Assembly: GCA_963693285.1 (NCBI GenBank)
Contig: OY848917.1
Span: 12,090,192-12,154,191, forward strand
Length of the DNA: 64,000 nucleotides
Direction: 5' to 3'
From: Xestospongia muta
Taxonomy: Eukaryota > Porifera > Demospongiae > Haplosclerida > Petrosiidae
In this document: positions 24,238-36,425 of the stretch, piece after piece
Position numbering within the stretch: position 1 is the stretch's first letter
Layout: every line of letters starts with the position of its first letter
The notes under the pieces: generated by a model
Databases searched by the model: none
Seen by the model: the letters and a program-made list of their open reading frames with translations, nothing else
What the model was told of the DNA's origin: nothing
Translations under genes and position numbers: made by a program

Positions 24238-26107
24238 TCTCATTCACCTTCACACAGCTTTTGACGTCTTATGCACCTCTTTAAATAGTTTTAAATATGT
24301 CTTTTTTTCACAAGTTTATTGCCTCGCTAAAAATTAAGTCGACATTTTCACTGCGAACACGACTGATCATAAGCTTTTTACGGATAATTTACTGTGGTTA
24401 AAAGATACATATATACTAGTTGACCTAACAGGATACAGAAATATTCAGGATTCTAAATACATCCGCTATCTGCATACTTCAGTTGCTTTTCACGTCTTGT
24501 GACGCGTGCCAGATCGAACATATACAACTGAACTATTTCCTTCCAGATCTACAAACATTATAACAGCCTAAATTATTGAACTTACGTATAATACGTATTC
24601 CAACGTTTATCGTCTGTTTCTTTAGTAGCTCAAAACTTATTTGCCCAGTGCGTATCACTGCATCGACCTTTTCAGTCTGCTATATAATCGGACACGCCCC
24701 ATAGAAAAATGCTAGGTCGCCAATCAAATTTTTTTATTACGGCTTTTATCTTTGTGAATATTTATAAACATTGGAAAAGAAAAGATATAAGTTACAGATA
24801 TACAAACAGAAAAAAGATAAAATAAAGTTTTCTTAATAAATATAGTGCTCTTAATTTGAAAATTATATAATATAAAAGTATCATTTGGAAGTGGGCCAGC
24901 ACAAATTGCCAGAGATAATTCTGTAAGTAATTTTGAACAGGTTGGAGATTTTCAATATGCTTATTGAAATGTGTATTCCAATAAAGGAAGAATTAACTTC
25001 ATCAATAGATATAGATTTGCTGTAATACAGATAGATCTTAAAAGATTAAACAGGCACCTGTACATGTCACACCTATAGTTTTAACATCCTCCATATCACC
25101 TCCATGCCAATCCACTGCATGTCACACAATCCTATTTGTTAATTTTATTGTAAGTATTTAATAACCTTTCATACAGTGGCAGCATGGCAACTGCAGCAAA
25201 CTAATATCACTTGAAAAACTTCAGGTACAGTGTGTGCTTCATAGTGCTTTTCATGGACCCTTGATGCTATTGTGTAGATGGGGTACAAGTACTTGCTTTG
25301 TATGTCTTTCTGTTGACTACAGTACACTTTAAACTGCTCTAAATCAGCAACAACAGTATCTACAGTTACAATACGTTTGGTTTTAATATCATATACCACC
25401 TTGTGCACCCCTGTGTAAAAACAGGGGGCACATGCCCCCCCCCCCCCCCCCCCAATATTTTTGGCATATTTCATTGTGAGATGGTTTCACAATCAACTGA
25501 TTTAGATTAGACACTTTTCAATCCCCATCTTCATAATACAATTTACACCTGTAGATGAACATTTTATGTAAAAACATTTCAAAAATTCCATTAACTCATT
25601 CACACTGAATAGTACAAAATTGACACAGCTGCATGTTCACATGACACTTCTCAGTCAGTAAATATATTTTTTATTATGGTTCTTTTTGAAATACTTCATT
25701 GTTAAACTGAACAAAGTTAAAATGTTACATGTGTGCCCCCCTCCCCCCCAATGATAAAATTGTTCCTATACCTACGTAATATTTATTAAAATATCAGAAC
25801 ATTAACAGTGACAGACATTTTTGTTAAACTGACAAATTCATATGTTATAACAACAAATGTTAACAGAAGGTATGTGATTTAAATTTTATGTGTGAAATGT
25901 TTATTACATTTCCAGCCAACTTAACAACCATTGTCATAATTATCACATTCCTTTGTCAGAAAAAATTAAATTTTTCAAAGTCACCTATCAAAATTAATTT
26001 TAAAAATAGCAAAGTATAATTGTCAAATTGTACTAAACTTTTATTTAAACTATTAACTGTGATTACAAATAGCTGGAGTTTCGAAGTCAAATATCTATCA
26101 TACCAAC
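24238..26107. other. Intergenic; C-tract, nothing coding
   Basis: Contains a run of 19 C at 25435-25453 and a second C-rich tract near 25735-25750, each next to GTGCACCC or GTGTGCCCCC-like sequence. They may be ends of a dispersed repeat. The minus-strand frame at 25169-25474 owes its glycine run to the C tract and shows no recognisable domain. Confidence 0.5.
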
Positions 26108-26203
26108 CTTCATAAATGACTTGCATTGTTGATTCATCCCAGACACATATGTACCAGTTACTGTGTCCCATTTAAAACTGACTTGCGGAAGTAACTTTGT
26201 TAC
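26108..26203 (-). CDS. Possible orphan exon (32 codons)
   Basis: A 96-nt phase-0 segment between acceptor CCATCAACAG and a GTTGGT donor. It reads VTKLLPQVSFKWDTVTGTYV followed by SGMNQQCKSFMK. Composition is protein-like, but I do not recognise the family and no partner exons were found nearby. It could be a chance frame. Confidence 0.25.
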
Positions 26204-26284
26204 CTGTTGATGGAAAATGTTAGAACATAATTTATTATAGAATGATACACCATATTAAATGTAATATTATCAATGAAAAAATGG

Positions 26285-26910
26285 TGTCATTGATGCTAAC
26301 ATAAACCTACCTAGTACTTAAACCAGCTACTTATTATTTAATTACAATATAAAAAGTTACTATATCAATGTATTAAGACATTTTCCAAGAAAATATACAG
26401 TAAAGAAATTCTTTTAATATAATGACACTATCATAATAGGTGAAGGCGATTCCTATATATTAGGGTTACTGGAATAAGGTTACCTAAAAGCATGGGAATA
26501 GATAGCAGAGTCGGTGAAAAACAGAGGTCTTGTTTTTAAAGACTGACCCGAAATAATATTCATGACTATAATAAGGGATAGTTAAAAAAAAAGGTTAGGT
26601 TGACAAATTTTGATTGAATACTATTCACAAAGTTATAAAAACCTGAACACTTACACACCCATAAACCTGTTTTTATAATAAAATAAAGTGTACCTCTACA
26701 AAACTTGAACAGAATGGTAGTCTGGCATTGACACCCCTTTGCTTAGAGAGCTAGGAAGCAGCAACAACTCCAGACTATACAAATGGAAAGTCCCCATCAT
26801 ACACCTTAGATTATGTCCCAATGAACATAAATCCTAAGCATCTTAGTGACAGTAAAGCAGACTAACCTACAAATTTAAGCAAACAAACAGAAAGTCATGA
26901 CAGTCATGTA
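26285..26910. repeat. Local duplication, copy 1 (partner 27581-28178)
   Basis: About 620 bp repeated in direct orientation 1.29 kb downstream. Shared blocks include GAAGGCGATTCCTATATATT, AAACCTGTTTTTATAATAAA and TTAGATTATGTCCCAATGAA. Small indels separate the copies. Confidence 0.9.
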
Positions 26911-27580
26911 TACCTCAATGGTCTTTACCTGTAAATCATCATCACTATAGCCTTGAAATGACCTGTTTTAAGCAGTATTTATGACCAAAGTATTTTAACA
27001 ATAGAGTACAAGTAAAAGAATCCTATTTACATAAGTTTCTTTAAGGTCATCTCTAGCATTTTCTTGTTGTATTATTGGTGTAAACTTTTGAGGAACATAG
27101 ATTGTTATCTAGTTAAAATAATGTATAAACAAGAGAAACTCACATATGAATTTACTTTTCTATTGATGTGGACACACTTCCAAAATGGTTCTTAGAGATG
27201 GATATTCACTTTTTATCCATTCATTACATTTTGTAAAACTTTGTACCATCAGATCTTTTAAGATTTACATATTTGTTTTGACCTTCATTGCTTTGTCTTT
27301 AGAAGTTTCAAGTTTCTACAAAACATTCATCATAATTACATGACAAAGAAAGTACAAGATGTGCATGTTTTAGAGTGATATACCATATTAAATATAATAT
27401 TATAATGGGCAGCTGAAGTGGCAATACTGCATTGCATCAATAGACTTTGCTTAACTGCTATAAGTATAGGTTTACTATGTGGTTGATTATGGTTCACTCT
27501 GATGGGAAATGTTCCAATGATGTCTTAATGAATATAATCCAATATGCAAGCAAGGATAACGAACAACAATGACAAAACGG

Positions 27581-28178
27581 CGTCATTGATGCTAACATAA
27601 ACCTACCTAGTACATAGACTATAGCTACTTAATATTTACTTACGATATAAAAAGTTATGATATCAATGTATTAAGACAATTTCCAAGAAAATATACAGTA
27701 AAGAAATTCTTTTAATATAATGACACTATCATTATAGGTGAAGGCGATTCCTATATATTAGGGTTACTGGAATAGGGTTACCTAAAAGCATGGGAATAGA
27801 GTCAGTGACAAACTAATAATATTCATGACTAAAATAAAGGTCATAGTGGTGAAATGGGTTTGGCTGACACATTTGGATTAAATACTATTCACAAAGTTAT
27901 ACACACATGAACACTTCCACACCCATAAACCTGTTTTTATAATAAAATAAAGTGTACTGACAAGTTCATACCTCTACAAAACTTGAACAGAATGGTAGTC
28001 TGGCATTGACACCCCTTTGCTTAGAGAGGAAGCAGCAACAACTGCAGACTACAGAAATGGAAAGTCCCAATCATACACCTTAGATTATGTCCCAATGAAC
28101 ATAAATCCTAAGCATCTTAGTGACAGTAAAGCAGACTCATCTACAAATTTAAGCAGACAAACAGAAAATCACGACAGT
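27581..28178. repeat. Local duplication, copy 2 (partner 26285-26910)
   Basis: Partner of the repeat above. Its 3' part stays open on the plus strand (28014-28202), whereas the same part of copy 1 is broken by a small insertion and a stop. Confidence 0.9.
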
Positions 28179-28202
28179 CATCTACATGTTTCCCATTGTT
28201 AG
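28014..28202 (+). other. Coding-like segment in duplication copy 2
   Basis: Open frame reading LLREEAATTADYRNGKSQSY then TLDYVPMNINPKHLSDSKAD and a Ser/Asn-rich tail. It looks like part of a cytoplasmic low-complexity tail, but no domain is recognised. The corresponding frame in copy 1 has a stop (in the S-K-A-D region) and an indel. It could be one exon of a duplicated gene fragment. Confidence 0.3.
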
Positions 28203-28905
28203 TTTTCTTTTGACATTATAAATAAATGACTAGGCTAGCTGGTCCTCTGAGGTTCTCTATGAACTAGGTCTATAGGTCAGTTCATATTCTGAGTTCAGTT
28301 AAATATTAAATATTTCAAATGTCATGTTCTTTTATATGTTATTATATGAAATAATTAGATGATTTATTACTGTTGTATAAAATGAGAACTAGATTAACAA
28401 TTTAAGTAACAATCAATAAAATGTCACCTCTGCAGTCAAATCATTGCCTTTAAAATATTCATATATGTGTTCACTAGTGACCTTGCAATAATTAACAAAG
28501 TTCTAAGATATAGATGTTAGTCATATGTTGCAACTAAAATAGTAGGAGTGTCACAAATGTACATGCAGACTGTGGCAAGTTGTTTACTTGTAAGACTTTT
28601 CACAGTATACATTATGAAACACAAGAATAAGAAAGGGTCTGAAATACTAGCTATCTGTGTCTTTAAATTATAAAGACGTCATTCTAATATAACTAAAAAT
28701 GTGATCATATCTTTTTCATTATGATCATCTGAACTATTTAAGTTTGATAGTATTCCCTGCAATGTCCTTCCCCTTCATGAGATCATTGCACTAATTGTTG
28801 GGAGGGACATTCCTATAATAACTCTTTCTCTACAACCATATAATTATAATTATGATTATATAGTAATAGAAAACCTAACACCATGACAAGAATGTAAATA
28901 TAAAC

Positions 28906-29044
28906 CTGAGACTGTTCACAAAGACTTTTCAAAGTGCCGTATACTTTCAGCCTTGTTCCAAATGTAGGAATCACTACCTTCAAAAACTCTGTTCCTGTAC
29001 AACTCCCAAGACTGTATTAATAGCCTCTCCGTCCATTTCTTGCT
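28906..29044 (-). pseudogene. SAM-like domain exon, frameshifted
   Basis: Acceptor TTTTTGTTATAG precedes MDGEAINTVLG. After a one-base frame change it continues TGTEFLKVVIPTFGTRLKVY and GTLKSLCEQ, then a GTTTAT donor. The pattern D-G-E-A...E-F-L-x-x-[IV]-x-P-x-x-G-x-R-[LM]-K-x-x matches helices 3-5 of SAM-like domains. It lies on the same strand as the CACTA-like remnant 1-2 kb upstream and may belong to the same broken gene. Confidence 0.45.
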
Positions 29045-30121
29045 CTATAACAAAAACAAAAACCTCAGTGCATAGAGTTAGGTATGTGATTTACTTTGTA
29101 AAATCTTAATACATTCTGAGATTACTACACACCATATCGATCAAGAGAGCAGAGGTCCCTATTGAACGTGATGAGGGTTCAAGAGCCGGAGAACTTATTG
29201 AAAGTACTGATCAGCCCAAGCAGATAGTATATGTGTTACGTTAGAAGAAATTCATATTACACAGTCAAGAATGATGTGAAAATCCGTATCGGCTCCGTCT
29301 ACATTTATGGTTCATGTCCGTTTTCTTAGATCATTTACACAGTATTCGGGCAATGATCTGTATCACGTTGTTCAATCAGAAGTGATACGGTACATTTACA
29401 TTTTCCAATCAAACTGACACAGATTTCAGAATAATATTCATACCATTTTATGGTTTTTAATAATTCTTTTATTCAACATAATAAGATGTATAATAAATAT
29501 TTAATAAACAAAACAAATGATTGGAATATCATGTACATAAGTATGTTCAATTATTTTACAAGAATTATTACAGACATATACTACAGAAACAAGAGATACA
29601 ATTGAACTTGTAGATAATGTGTACAAACTTGATGTAAGTTCTAGCAGTTAACAGAGATGTCCCACTCATTACGATTTGGTATTTTAATTCTCTGTGTTTG
29701 ATGTCTTGATATCTTTAAAAAAAACTAACAGAACTCTAAAAGACACCTAGCATAATACATTAATAAACTACAGGAAAAAGTTTTGAACCTGAGAACTATT
29801 ATAAAGTTATTGTAGTCCTTGACCACACCTGTTTAGTAACACATAATAGTATTTATCTCAATACAAGCAGTTTTACTTACATAGTAGCATGAAGAGATAG
29901 AGTCATAGTATCCTCTGGCACAAGTAAATCATAAATACTACAGCATTGCGAAATTATTTACAATATCAGCTAGGTGAACGGGAGTTACCATAAACATTTT
30001 GAGCTCTCATAAGTGAATTAAATGCTTTAAATCTGTATCATGAGGAATGAAAATGGAACACATACTATAGACCTACCTCTCTGTGTTATAGCAATCAGCT
30101 GCTCCAAAATCACGTAAGTGG
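29045..30121. other. No gene recognised
   Basis: AT-rich; a slightly GC-richer stretch with CG dinucleotides at 29130-29400 shows no inverted repeat or coding frame that I can support. Confidence 0.45.
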
Positions 30122-31017
30122 TCAGCGAAGCAGGTGTGTTTTAAATTGATTTGAATATTGACACATGATTTGAACAGTTGGCTTTACAAACTCTTCACAA
30201 AGATATCTACATTTATCAATATTTTCAGCAGATAATGGAAGACAGCATACAACACAGAAAATTAACCACAAACTTAAAACAATTGCATACCTTAGGTAGA
30301 GATACCAACATCTTGTCTGAGATTCTGACAAGTATGAAGAAACAATGAATATTCCCATTAGCATCCAACTCATAAAACCCTTCCTACAAAGGATTTATAG
30401 TAGCACATGTTACCAGTAATACATGTCCCAAATCCACAGTATGGGAATACTGACACTCTAGCCAAAATTACTTTTCCTTCGTGCTGTCGTTAGAGAGTCC
30501 ATAAATTCACATAGCATGTATTTACAACCTCCAAGGAGGATTGTGTGGAGGCTTTTAACTGGTATTGATCTATCAAAACAAATGAATCCAATACAATAAA
30601 TTTTCCATTGTTACTTGAAAAAGTATGTTGACAACTCAAACAATGGATTAGGTGACTCTTTTGTGTCATTATTCATCCTTTCTTCTCACTTGTCTACAAC
30701 AGTTTGACATTACATAATAACTTTAATTTGTGATAGAGCAAATGTCTCCAACTAAAGTAGGGTCACTAGTTTAAATACAAATGGAAATACAATACAAGAA
30801 CACTGGAATTACTAACCATACATAAGAGACAAAGTTTGGTAGCTTTACTCCCTTGATGATTAACCAGCTCTGATGTTCTGACATTATCACATACAGCACA
30901 TATTAATGGTCCAACAACTAGGACATCTGCTTTAGAAAGAGTATCATATATTCTAATACCCTTTTCAAGTAATAAGAGGTCATCAACAATTACTTTACTT
31001 ACTTCAATTGTAGACAA
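30122..31017 (-). pseudogene. CACTA/EnSpm-like transposase remnant
   Basis: Three segments in order on the minus strand. At 31017-30800: LLLLEKGIRIYDTLSKADVL, PLICAVCDNVRTSELVNHQG and KLCLLCMV. At about 30575-30465: IPVKSLHTILLGGCKYML and CEFMDSLTTARRK. At 30373-30122: LPLSAENIDKCRYLCEEFV. The pairing of a D-N-x-x-A/T-S-E-[LI] plus C-x-x-C block with a P-V-E-x-L-H-x-[IV]-L-L-G motif is typical of large CACTA-like transposases. Segments are out of frame with each other. Superfamily call is by motif memory. Confidence 0.5.
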
Positions 31018-31543
31018 TTGGTTTTAAGGATGTTTTCAAACTTCCAAGCTTCATATTTTGGAAGACAGTCAAGTATCATACACCAAACATGAAATTTATT
31101 CCACTTTTATAGCTATTACCATTGGTGTCATTAGAATAAATTAGTAGTGGAGCCAGAACAACAGGGAGACCAGAGCACTGCAGAGGGTGATGTTGTATAT
31201 ATTGTGCATATTTATGTAAAGATTACTTGAAAAAAATATGCAGCAATGAACATAGAGAGTGTAGAAAAATTGTTGCAGTATAATAAGATGATATCACTAT
31301 GTGTAACAATATCAATACATAAGCACAACTTGAGGATAGTAATGTTTACTTATGTACCTGTCTATTAAAATGTATCAGTGAAGACCTTGCCAAGTCTAGT
31401 TTCAACAGACGTAGTGGAGGATGGAATAATCAAGTTACTTGACTATTGCTTATTTCTACATGCTCACAAATTGCAAGGCTGTCCTGTCATTATGATACAA
31501 CACTTCAGGATGTCTGCTCAACAATTGTTCAAATGAAAGTATA
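31018..31543. other. No gene recognised
   Basis: Nothing beyond short chance frames. Confidence 0.4.
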
Positions 31544-31950
31544 CCATATATCGGGAAACTTTCATGTCAAGATATTTTTGCGAATTGGTGAAATTGTAGT
31601 TTTTCGCGAATATAAATTTTGTGATTTATACCATGTTTCCACCCACTTGTAATTATTACCGTTGACCACACCCTAAAACGTTTCTCACACCTGGACTCGA
31701 CAATGAAAGAGACGTTCGAAATGGACTCCTGTATCAAAGGATACCAAGTTCATAATGAGGTATGGACATCCAATGGAGAAGAAATCATTTTTACTAACTA
31801 TTTGTCACACGGTCACCCATAATCGAATTTTCTGCGTAACCATTTGCCACGCCCATAATTGTAAGAAATTGGCAAGGGATATTTTGACTATGTAGTTAAA
31901 TTTGTGAAATTCGCAAAAATTTAGCAACACGAATGTTTCCCGATATACGG
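31544..31950. mobile_element. 407-bp MITE with TA target duplication
   Basis: CCATATATCGGGAAACTTTC on the left and CCGTATATCGGGAAACATTC (inverted) on the right, each flanked by TA. Size, lack of coding capacity and TA duplication fit a Tc1/mariner-type MITE. Subterminal TTCGCGAA/TTCGCAAA-like motifs recur near both ends. Confidence 0.75.
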
Positions 31951-32524
31951 TAGTGTCTGTTGCTAGAAACACACTGCAATTCTCTTCCTAAAGCCATAAA
32001 AGTCCAATAGTGTATATTAAAGTTTGTGACACGTACCTTTATGTATAACTTGACAACCTATCCCATTGTCTCACCAAGAATGTAATGGTTAAATAGAATG
32101 AAGTCATTTACAAAGACGCTGCCAACTAACATTGGAGACTGAAAGTCACCATAAGATATCCGGGCATGAAACATTTCACTAAAAATTGAGTAAATAAACT
32201 GAACATCAAACAACAATTATTGTACTCACAAAATGTATGTTGTGGGCATAACAGGGAAATACATAATTCTTGAGGCTGTAAGAGGTGCAGTAAAACAATT
32301 TGGTAAAATAGATGATGGTAGGTTTACATTAAATGAAAGTCCAGATTCACATTTAAATTGTAATAAGAATAACTGCATTGCTACAAATCATGAAAAATAT
32401 CCAGCCTACTTGCTTTGAACCTACAAAACCTGGCAAAACAAATTTCTTGAGTGTATCCAGACTGGGAAGAGATGGCTCCATTTCTTGCACATAAACAAGG
32501 TAAACTTGAGATTCACTGCTCCCT
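31951..32524. other. No gene recognised
   Basis: A plus-strand frame at 32233-32418 has no domain resemblance and no clear splice partners. Confidence 0.4.
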
Positions 32525-32559
32525 ATATAATTATATATATATATATATACATATATATA
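32525..32559. repeat. TA dinucleotide microsatellite
   Basis: About 35 bp of TA repeats with one interruption. Confidence 0.9.
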
Positions 32560-32779
32560 GTAATTTCCTATAGAGTCTATTGAAGTTACATTAAACTTGA
32601 AAATTATCTCACAGTAGGATGACTTTCATTACTCAACATTGTTCATTTCCAATTGTTCATAGTGATCTGTGTCAGATATCTGACTACTTTCATTGACATC
32701 CATTATTTCTGACATACACTGTCTGTGTTGATGAGATCCACTATTAAGATGATGATCATATTTTGATCTAATGAAAATG

Positions 32780-33030
32780 TAGGAATGAGTAAGACTGGAT
32801 TGTATTAGAATAAGGATATGGTATGAGATTGGAATGAACACTATGGGATTAAAACTGCATGGTATGGGAATGAGGCTAACATGATATGGCATGGATGCCA
32901 TAGGAATAAGATGGTATTGAGACTAGACAGTATTGTATTGAGAATATAAAGAATGAGAGTGAGACTACATGGTTTGGGATTTAAACATACAGTATGGAAA
33001 TGACAATGGACAGTATGGGAGTGAGACTAG
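32780..33030. repeat. Degenerate short minisatellite
   Basis: Irregular repeats of a motif like GAGACTACATGGTATGGGAAT, roughly 20-25 bp each. It explains the Ile/Pro-rich minus-strand frame at 32629-32901, which is therefore not called as a gene. Confidence 0.6.
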
Positions 33031-33719
33031 GAAGATCTATACTATCAGTGACTTCTCAGGTTGTCTATATATGTTCACATAAATATACTAATACATACAT
33101 CATAATAGCCAAACTGTGTCTGTTCTGTTATCCATTTCAGAAATAACCTTAAATCTGTAATTAAACTAATTAGTTGTTATCAGGTGTTAAAATAAAACTA
33201 TCGCATGATTTGACAAAGTACACTATGAATTAAGAAGTACTATACACATATAAAGCCAGTATGACTGAAGTTATAGTTAGCCTAGTAGTTTGCGAAATTA
33301 AAATTATGCTAACCAACGAATTGTGTGATGTCAAATGTTTCTTTTAGCCTTTCCTTTTGTATTTGTTTCATTTTAGTTATTGTTATATTAAGACACTAAT
33401 GTTCTTTTTACCGTTATTAAGCTACATACATGATAATTATATCTATAAGGCATCAAACAGTTATAGAACATTATTTATATGGAATATCTAAAGTTTTATC
33501 GCATTGCTTTGATATGTTAAGTGATATTGCAAGATAATACCATGAAATAAGTTAGTTTGCTTTTAGCCTGAAATTTATCCCTGAGTGAGATTACCTTTGG
33601 TATAATATTGAAGGTATTTAGGGCTATGTTATATTGTAATACAAGACATTTTTGTGATTGGCCAATGAAAGGTATGTACATATCATAGGACTAGGTTGGA
33701 TCTTATTATGAAAGAGGTT

Positions 33720-34290
33720 GGGTATTAATAGGTGTGTACATGTCATGGGACTATATTACAACAGTTTGAGTACTAAGAAGTATTTTTGGATCATATTACC
33801 TGGCATTAAGAGGTGTGTACATGTCATGAGACTATCTTGGATCATATTACAACAGCTTGGGCATTAAGAGGTGTTTTTAGATCATATTACCTGGCATTAA
33901 GAGGTGTGTACATGTCATGGGACTATCTTGGATCATATTACAACAGTTTGGGCATTAAGAGGTGTTTTTGGATCATATTACCTGGCATTAAGATGTGTGT
34001 ACATGTCATGAGACTATCTTGGATCATATTACAACAGTTTGGGCATTAAGAGGTGTTTTTGGATCATATTACCTGGCATTAAGAGGTGTGTACATGTCAT
34101 GGGACTATCTTGGATCATATTACAACAGTTTGGGCATTAAGAGGTGTTTTTGGATCATATTACCTGGCATTAAGATGTGTTTTAGGATGTATCACAACAG
34201 CTGGGCATTAAGAGGTGTATACATGTCATGAGAGTATCTTGGATCATATTACAACAGCTGGGCATTTAGAGGTATGTATGTACAGGGTAT
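33720..34290. repeat. 91-bp tandem repeat (about 6 units)
   Basis: Units contain AAGAGGTGTGTACATGTCAT, CTTGGATCATATTACAACAG and a second GGATCATATTACCTGGCATT. Position 33813 aligns with 33995 (two periods of 91). Each unit itself contains two related halves of about 45 bp. The similar plus-strand frames at 33813-34049 and 33995-34231 are artefacts of the repeat; 91 is not a multiple of three, so the frame rotates. Confidence 0.9.
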
Positions 34291-36425
34291 TATAAGGTGT
34301 GTACATGTCATGGTTCTAGCTTGGATTCTATTATAAGAGATTGAGTATTAAGACATTGTATACACTAGGTAACATTATGTAGTATGTATAATAAGACATT
34401 TGTGCATGTACTTGAACAGGACAATACTATATTATGTATAGGGCAATATAACATGTCACAATGTTAAATTATATATAAGGACCACAAAAGGTTTGTAAAA
34501 TATGTTAAAATGTTTGTTTATTTATATGTTCATAGGGCTATATTGTATAATACTACATGTTGTAGGAGGTTTGTCTATGTCACAGGATTGTGTTTGGGTG
34601 ATATATGTAGGATAAATATTATAATGCAAGTGGTCTTGTCAATATTATAATGGACAACAAGAGTGGATGTATTGACATATTATATGACTCATAATAGATT
34701 TGACATGTACACACAATAGATAGATAGATTATATGGATATCTGAATATTACCATAATTGGTAAGGCTTAAAAGAAAGTTACAAGTGTGTCTGAATGTATG
34801 TTGTAGGGATCAAAGGAGGTTGGTGTATGGAGGTGTTGTAGTGTTATAGAAATAACAAAGAGTGTATGTATGTACAAAGAACAAAGGAACAAAGGATATG
34901 AATATCTGAAGATATTTCCAGCACTGCTATGGTTGTACAATTAAGACTGTGGGTTAGTTCTAATAGTCATACATGAAGGCTGATGAGTTAGTGATTAAGA
35001 TTCTTAAAAGGATTTCAAAATTTGCAGGACATCAAGAATGAAATAACAAAGACTTCAATTTATGAGAATTAGTCTTGCATACATACCTGAAAACATGAGT
35101 ATCAAAGACGATTAACTGACCTTTAATGACATTTTGGTGGGTATAGGGTGGGTGTGTCCTTTGATTGGGACACAGAAGAACAATAACTGTCTCCACCCAC
35201 AACCTAAATGTTATATGAACAATTTAATATAAAATACAGTACATGTAAATTGTATGTTTTTACACAGGATTAAAATTATAGTATCAGGTACTCTGAACTT
35301 TTACATGTACATGTATTTGAGTATTTATATAATTGATTATAAAGGAAGTCAAAATAAAACAGATATTTCTTTTACATTTACTTTTTTTCATATTAAAACA
35401 ACAATATTTTATATTCTAACCTTTGTGGTATAATTGAGTTAAGTCTCATTCACAATGACAAGTATAGCTGTGATACCCTTTTGCTAATATTATCACATAG
35501 AAGATGACACAATGTAGATGTAAGTACAGTGATAAATGAGGATGTTAGAAGGGATAAAAGATTAGATAATATAAGAAAAGCATTGGAGGGTTTAGAACCA
35601 GTTCACTAAGAGCTATAAGAGAATACACAAAGTTATACAAACTTTTACTGAATAATATATTGACTTACACAAATATAATACAGACAGATCTGTTTCTGTA
35701 GAAACAAGATCTGGTGAGAGATTCAAAATTGTCTTAGTATTAGGACCTATACATGTACAAAATACATGAACATGTACAAATACATGTACAGGTATATGGT
35801 ATAAACATGTTTATAATAATGACCAAGTACACAAAGATTGTGGGTGTGTCAATAACATAGGTATCTTGATAAGTGTGTCTTGTTTCATCTGGTCCTCTCA
35901 GAGACAAAAGATATGGAAAATAAGAGAAAATTAAGCAAAGTAGAGAAGAATAAATAATCTGGTAAGCTTCTTGATTTGTGCTGTAATTTTATTTCTATAA
36001 TTTTATTATCAGAAACTAATTAATCAATGATAACAGGGTTACCTCTTGATTGGTGTCATAGCAAAACATTTTAAAGATGAAGTTTCTAACTGTTTCACAA
36101 ATGTAATCACTAGATTAGCCACTTTTACTATCTAATGAGGGAGAACAACTCTTTAATTAGGGGAGGGAAAGGCTTACCAATTTCAAAATACATTTTACAC
36201 AAGTCATGTATCACACAATCCAACTATAGTTCTCCCATTGCTAATATCACATGCTCATCACTCTCCTCCATGTAAACATAAAAATGTATTGTTGTCATAA
36301 TATATTACTGACATTTTAACAAGTAAAGGATAGGTTATGTTTCCTAGCTCAACAGCTATTTTAATAATTGACTGAGTATCCAATTTGAGTGGATGAATTT
36401 TTCTGGTACTGTTATAATAAAATTG
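34291..36425. other. Intergenic, nothing coding recognised
   Basis: AT-rich with many short TACATGTA palindromes. I found no exon with matching splice sites, no long inverted repeat and no RNA gene. Confidence 0.45.

Noticed and set aside
25169..25474. 101-codon minus-strand frame with poly-Gly
   Set aside because: The Gly run is only the translation of a 19-C tract; the rest has no recognisable domain or splice context.
32629..32901. 90-codon Ile/Pro-rich frame
   Set aside because: Explained by a degenerate short minisatellite on the other strand.
33813..34231. Two similar 78-codon proteins
   Set aside because: Both are translations of the 91-bp tandem repeat.
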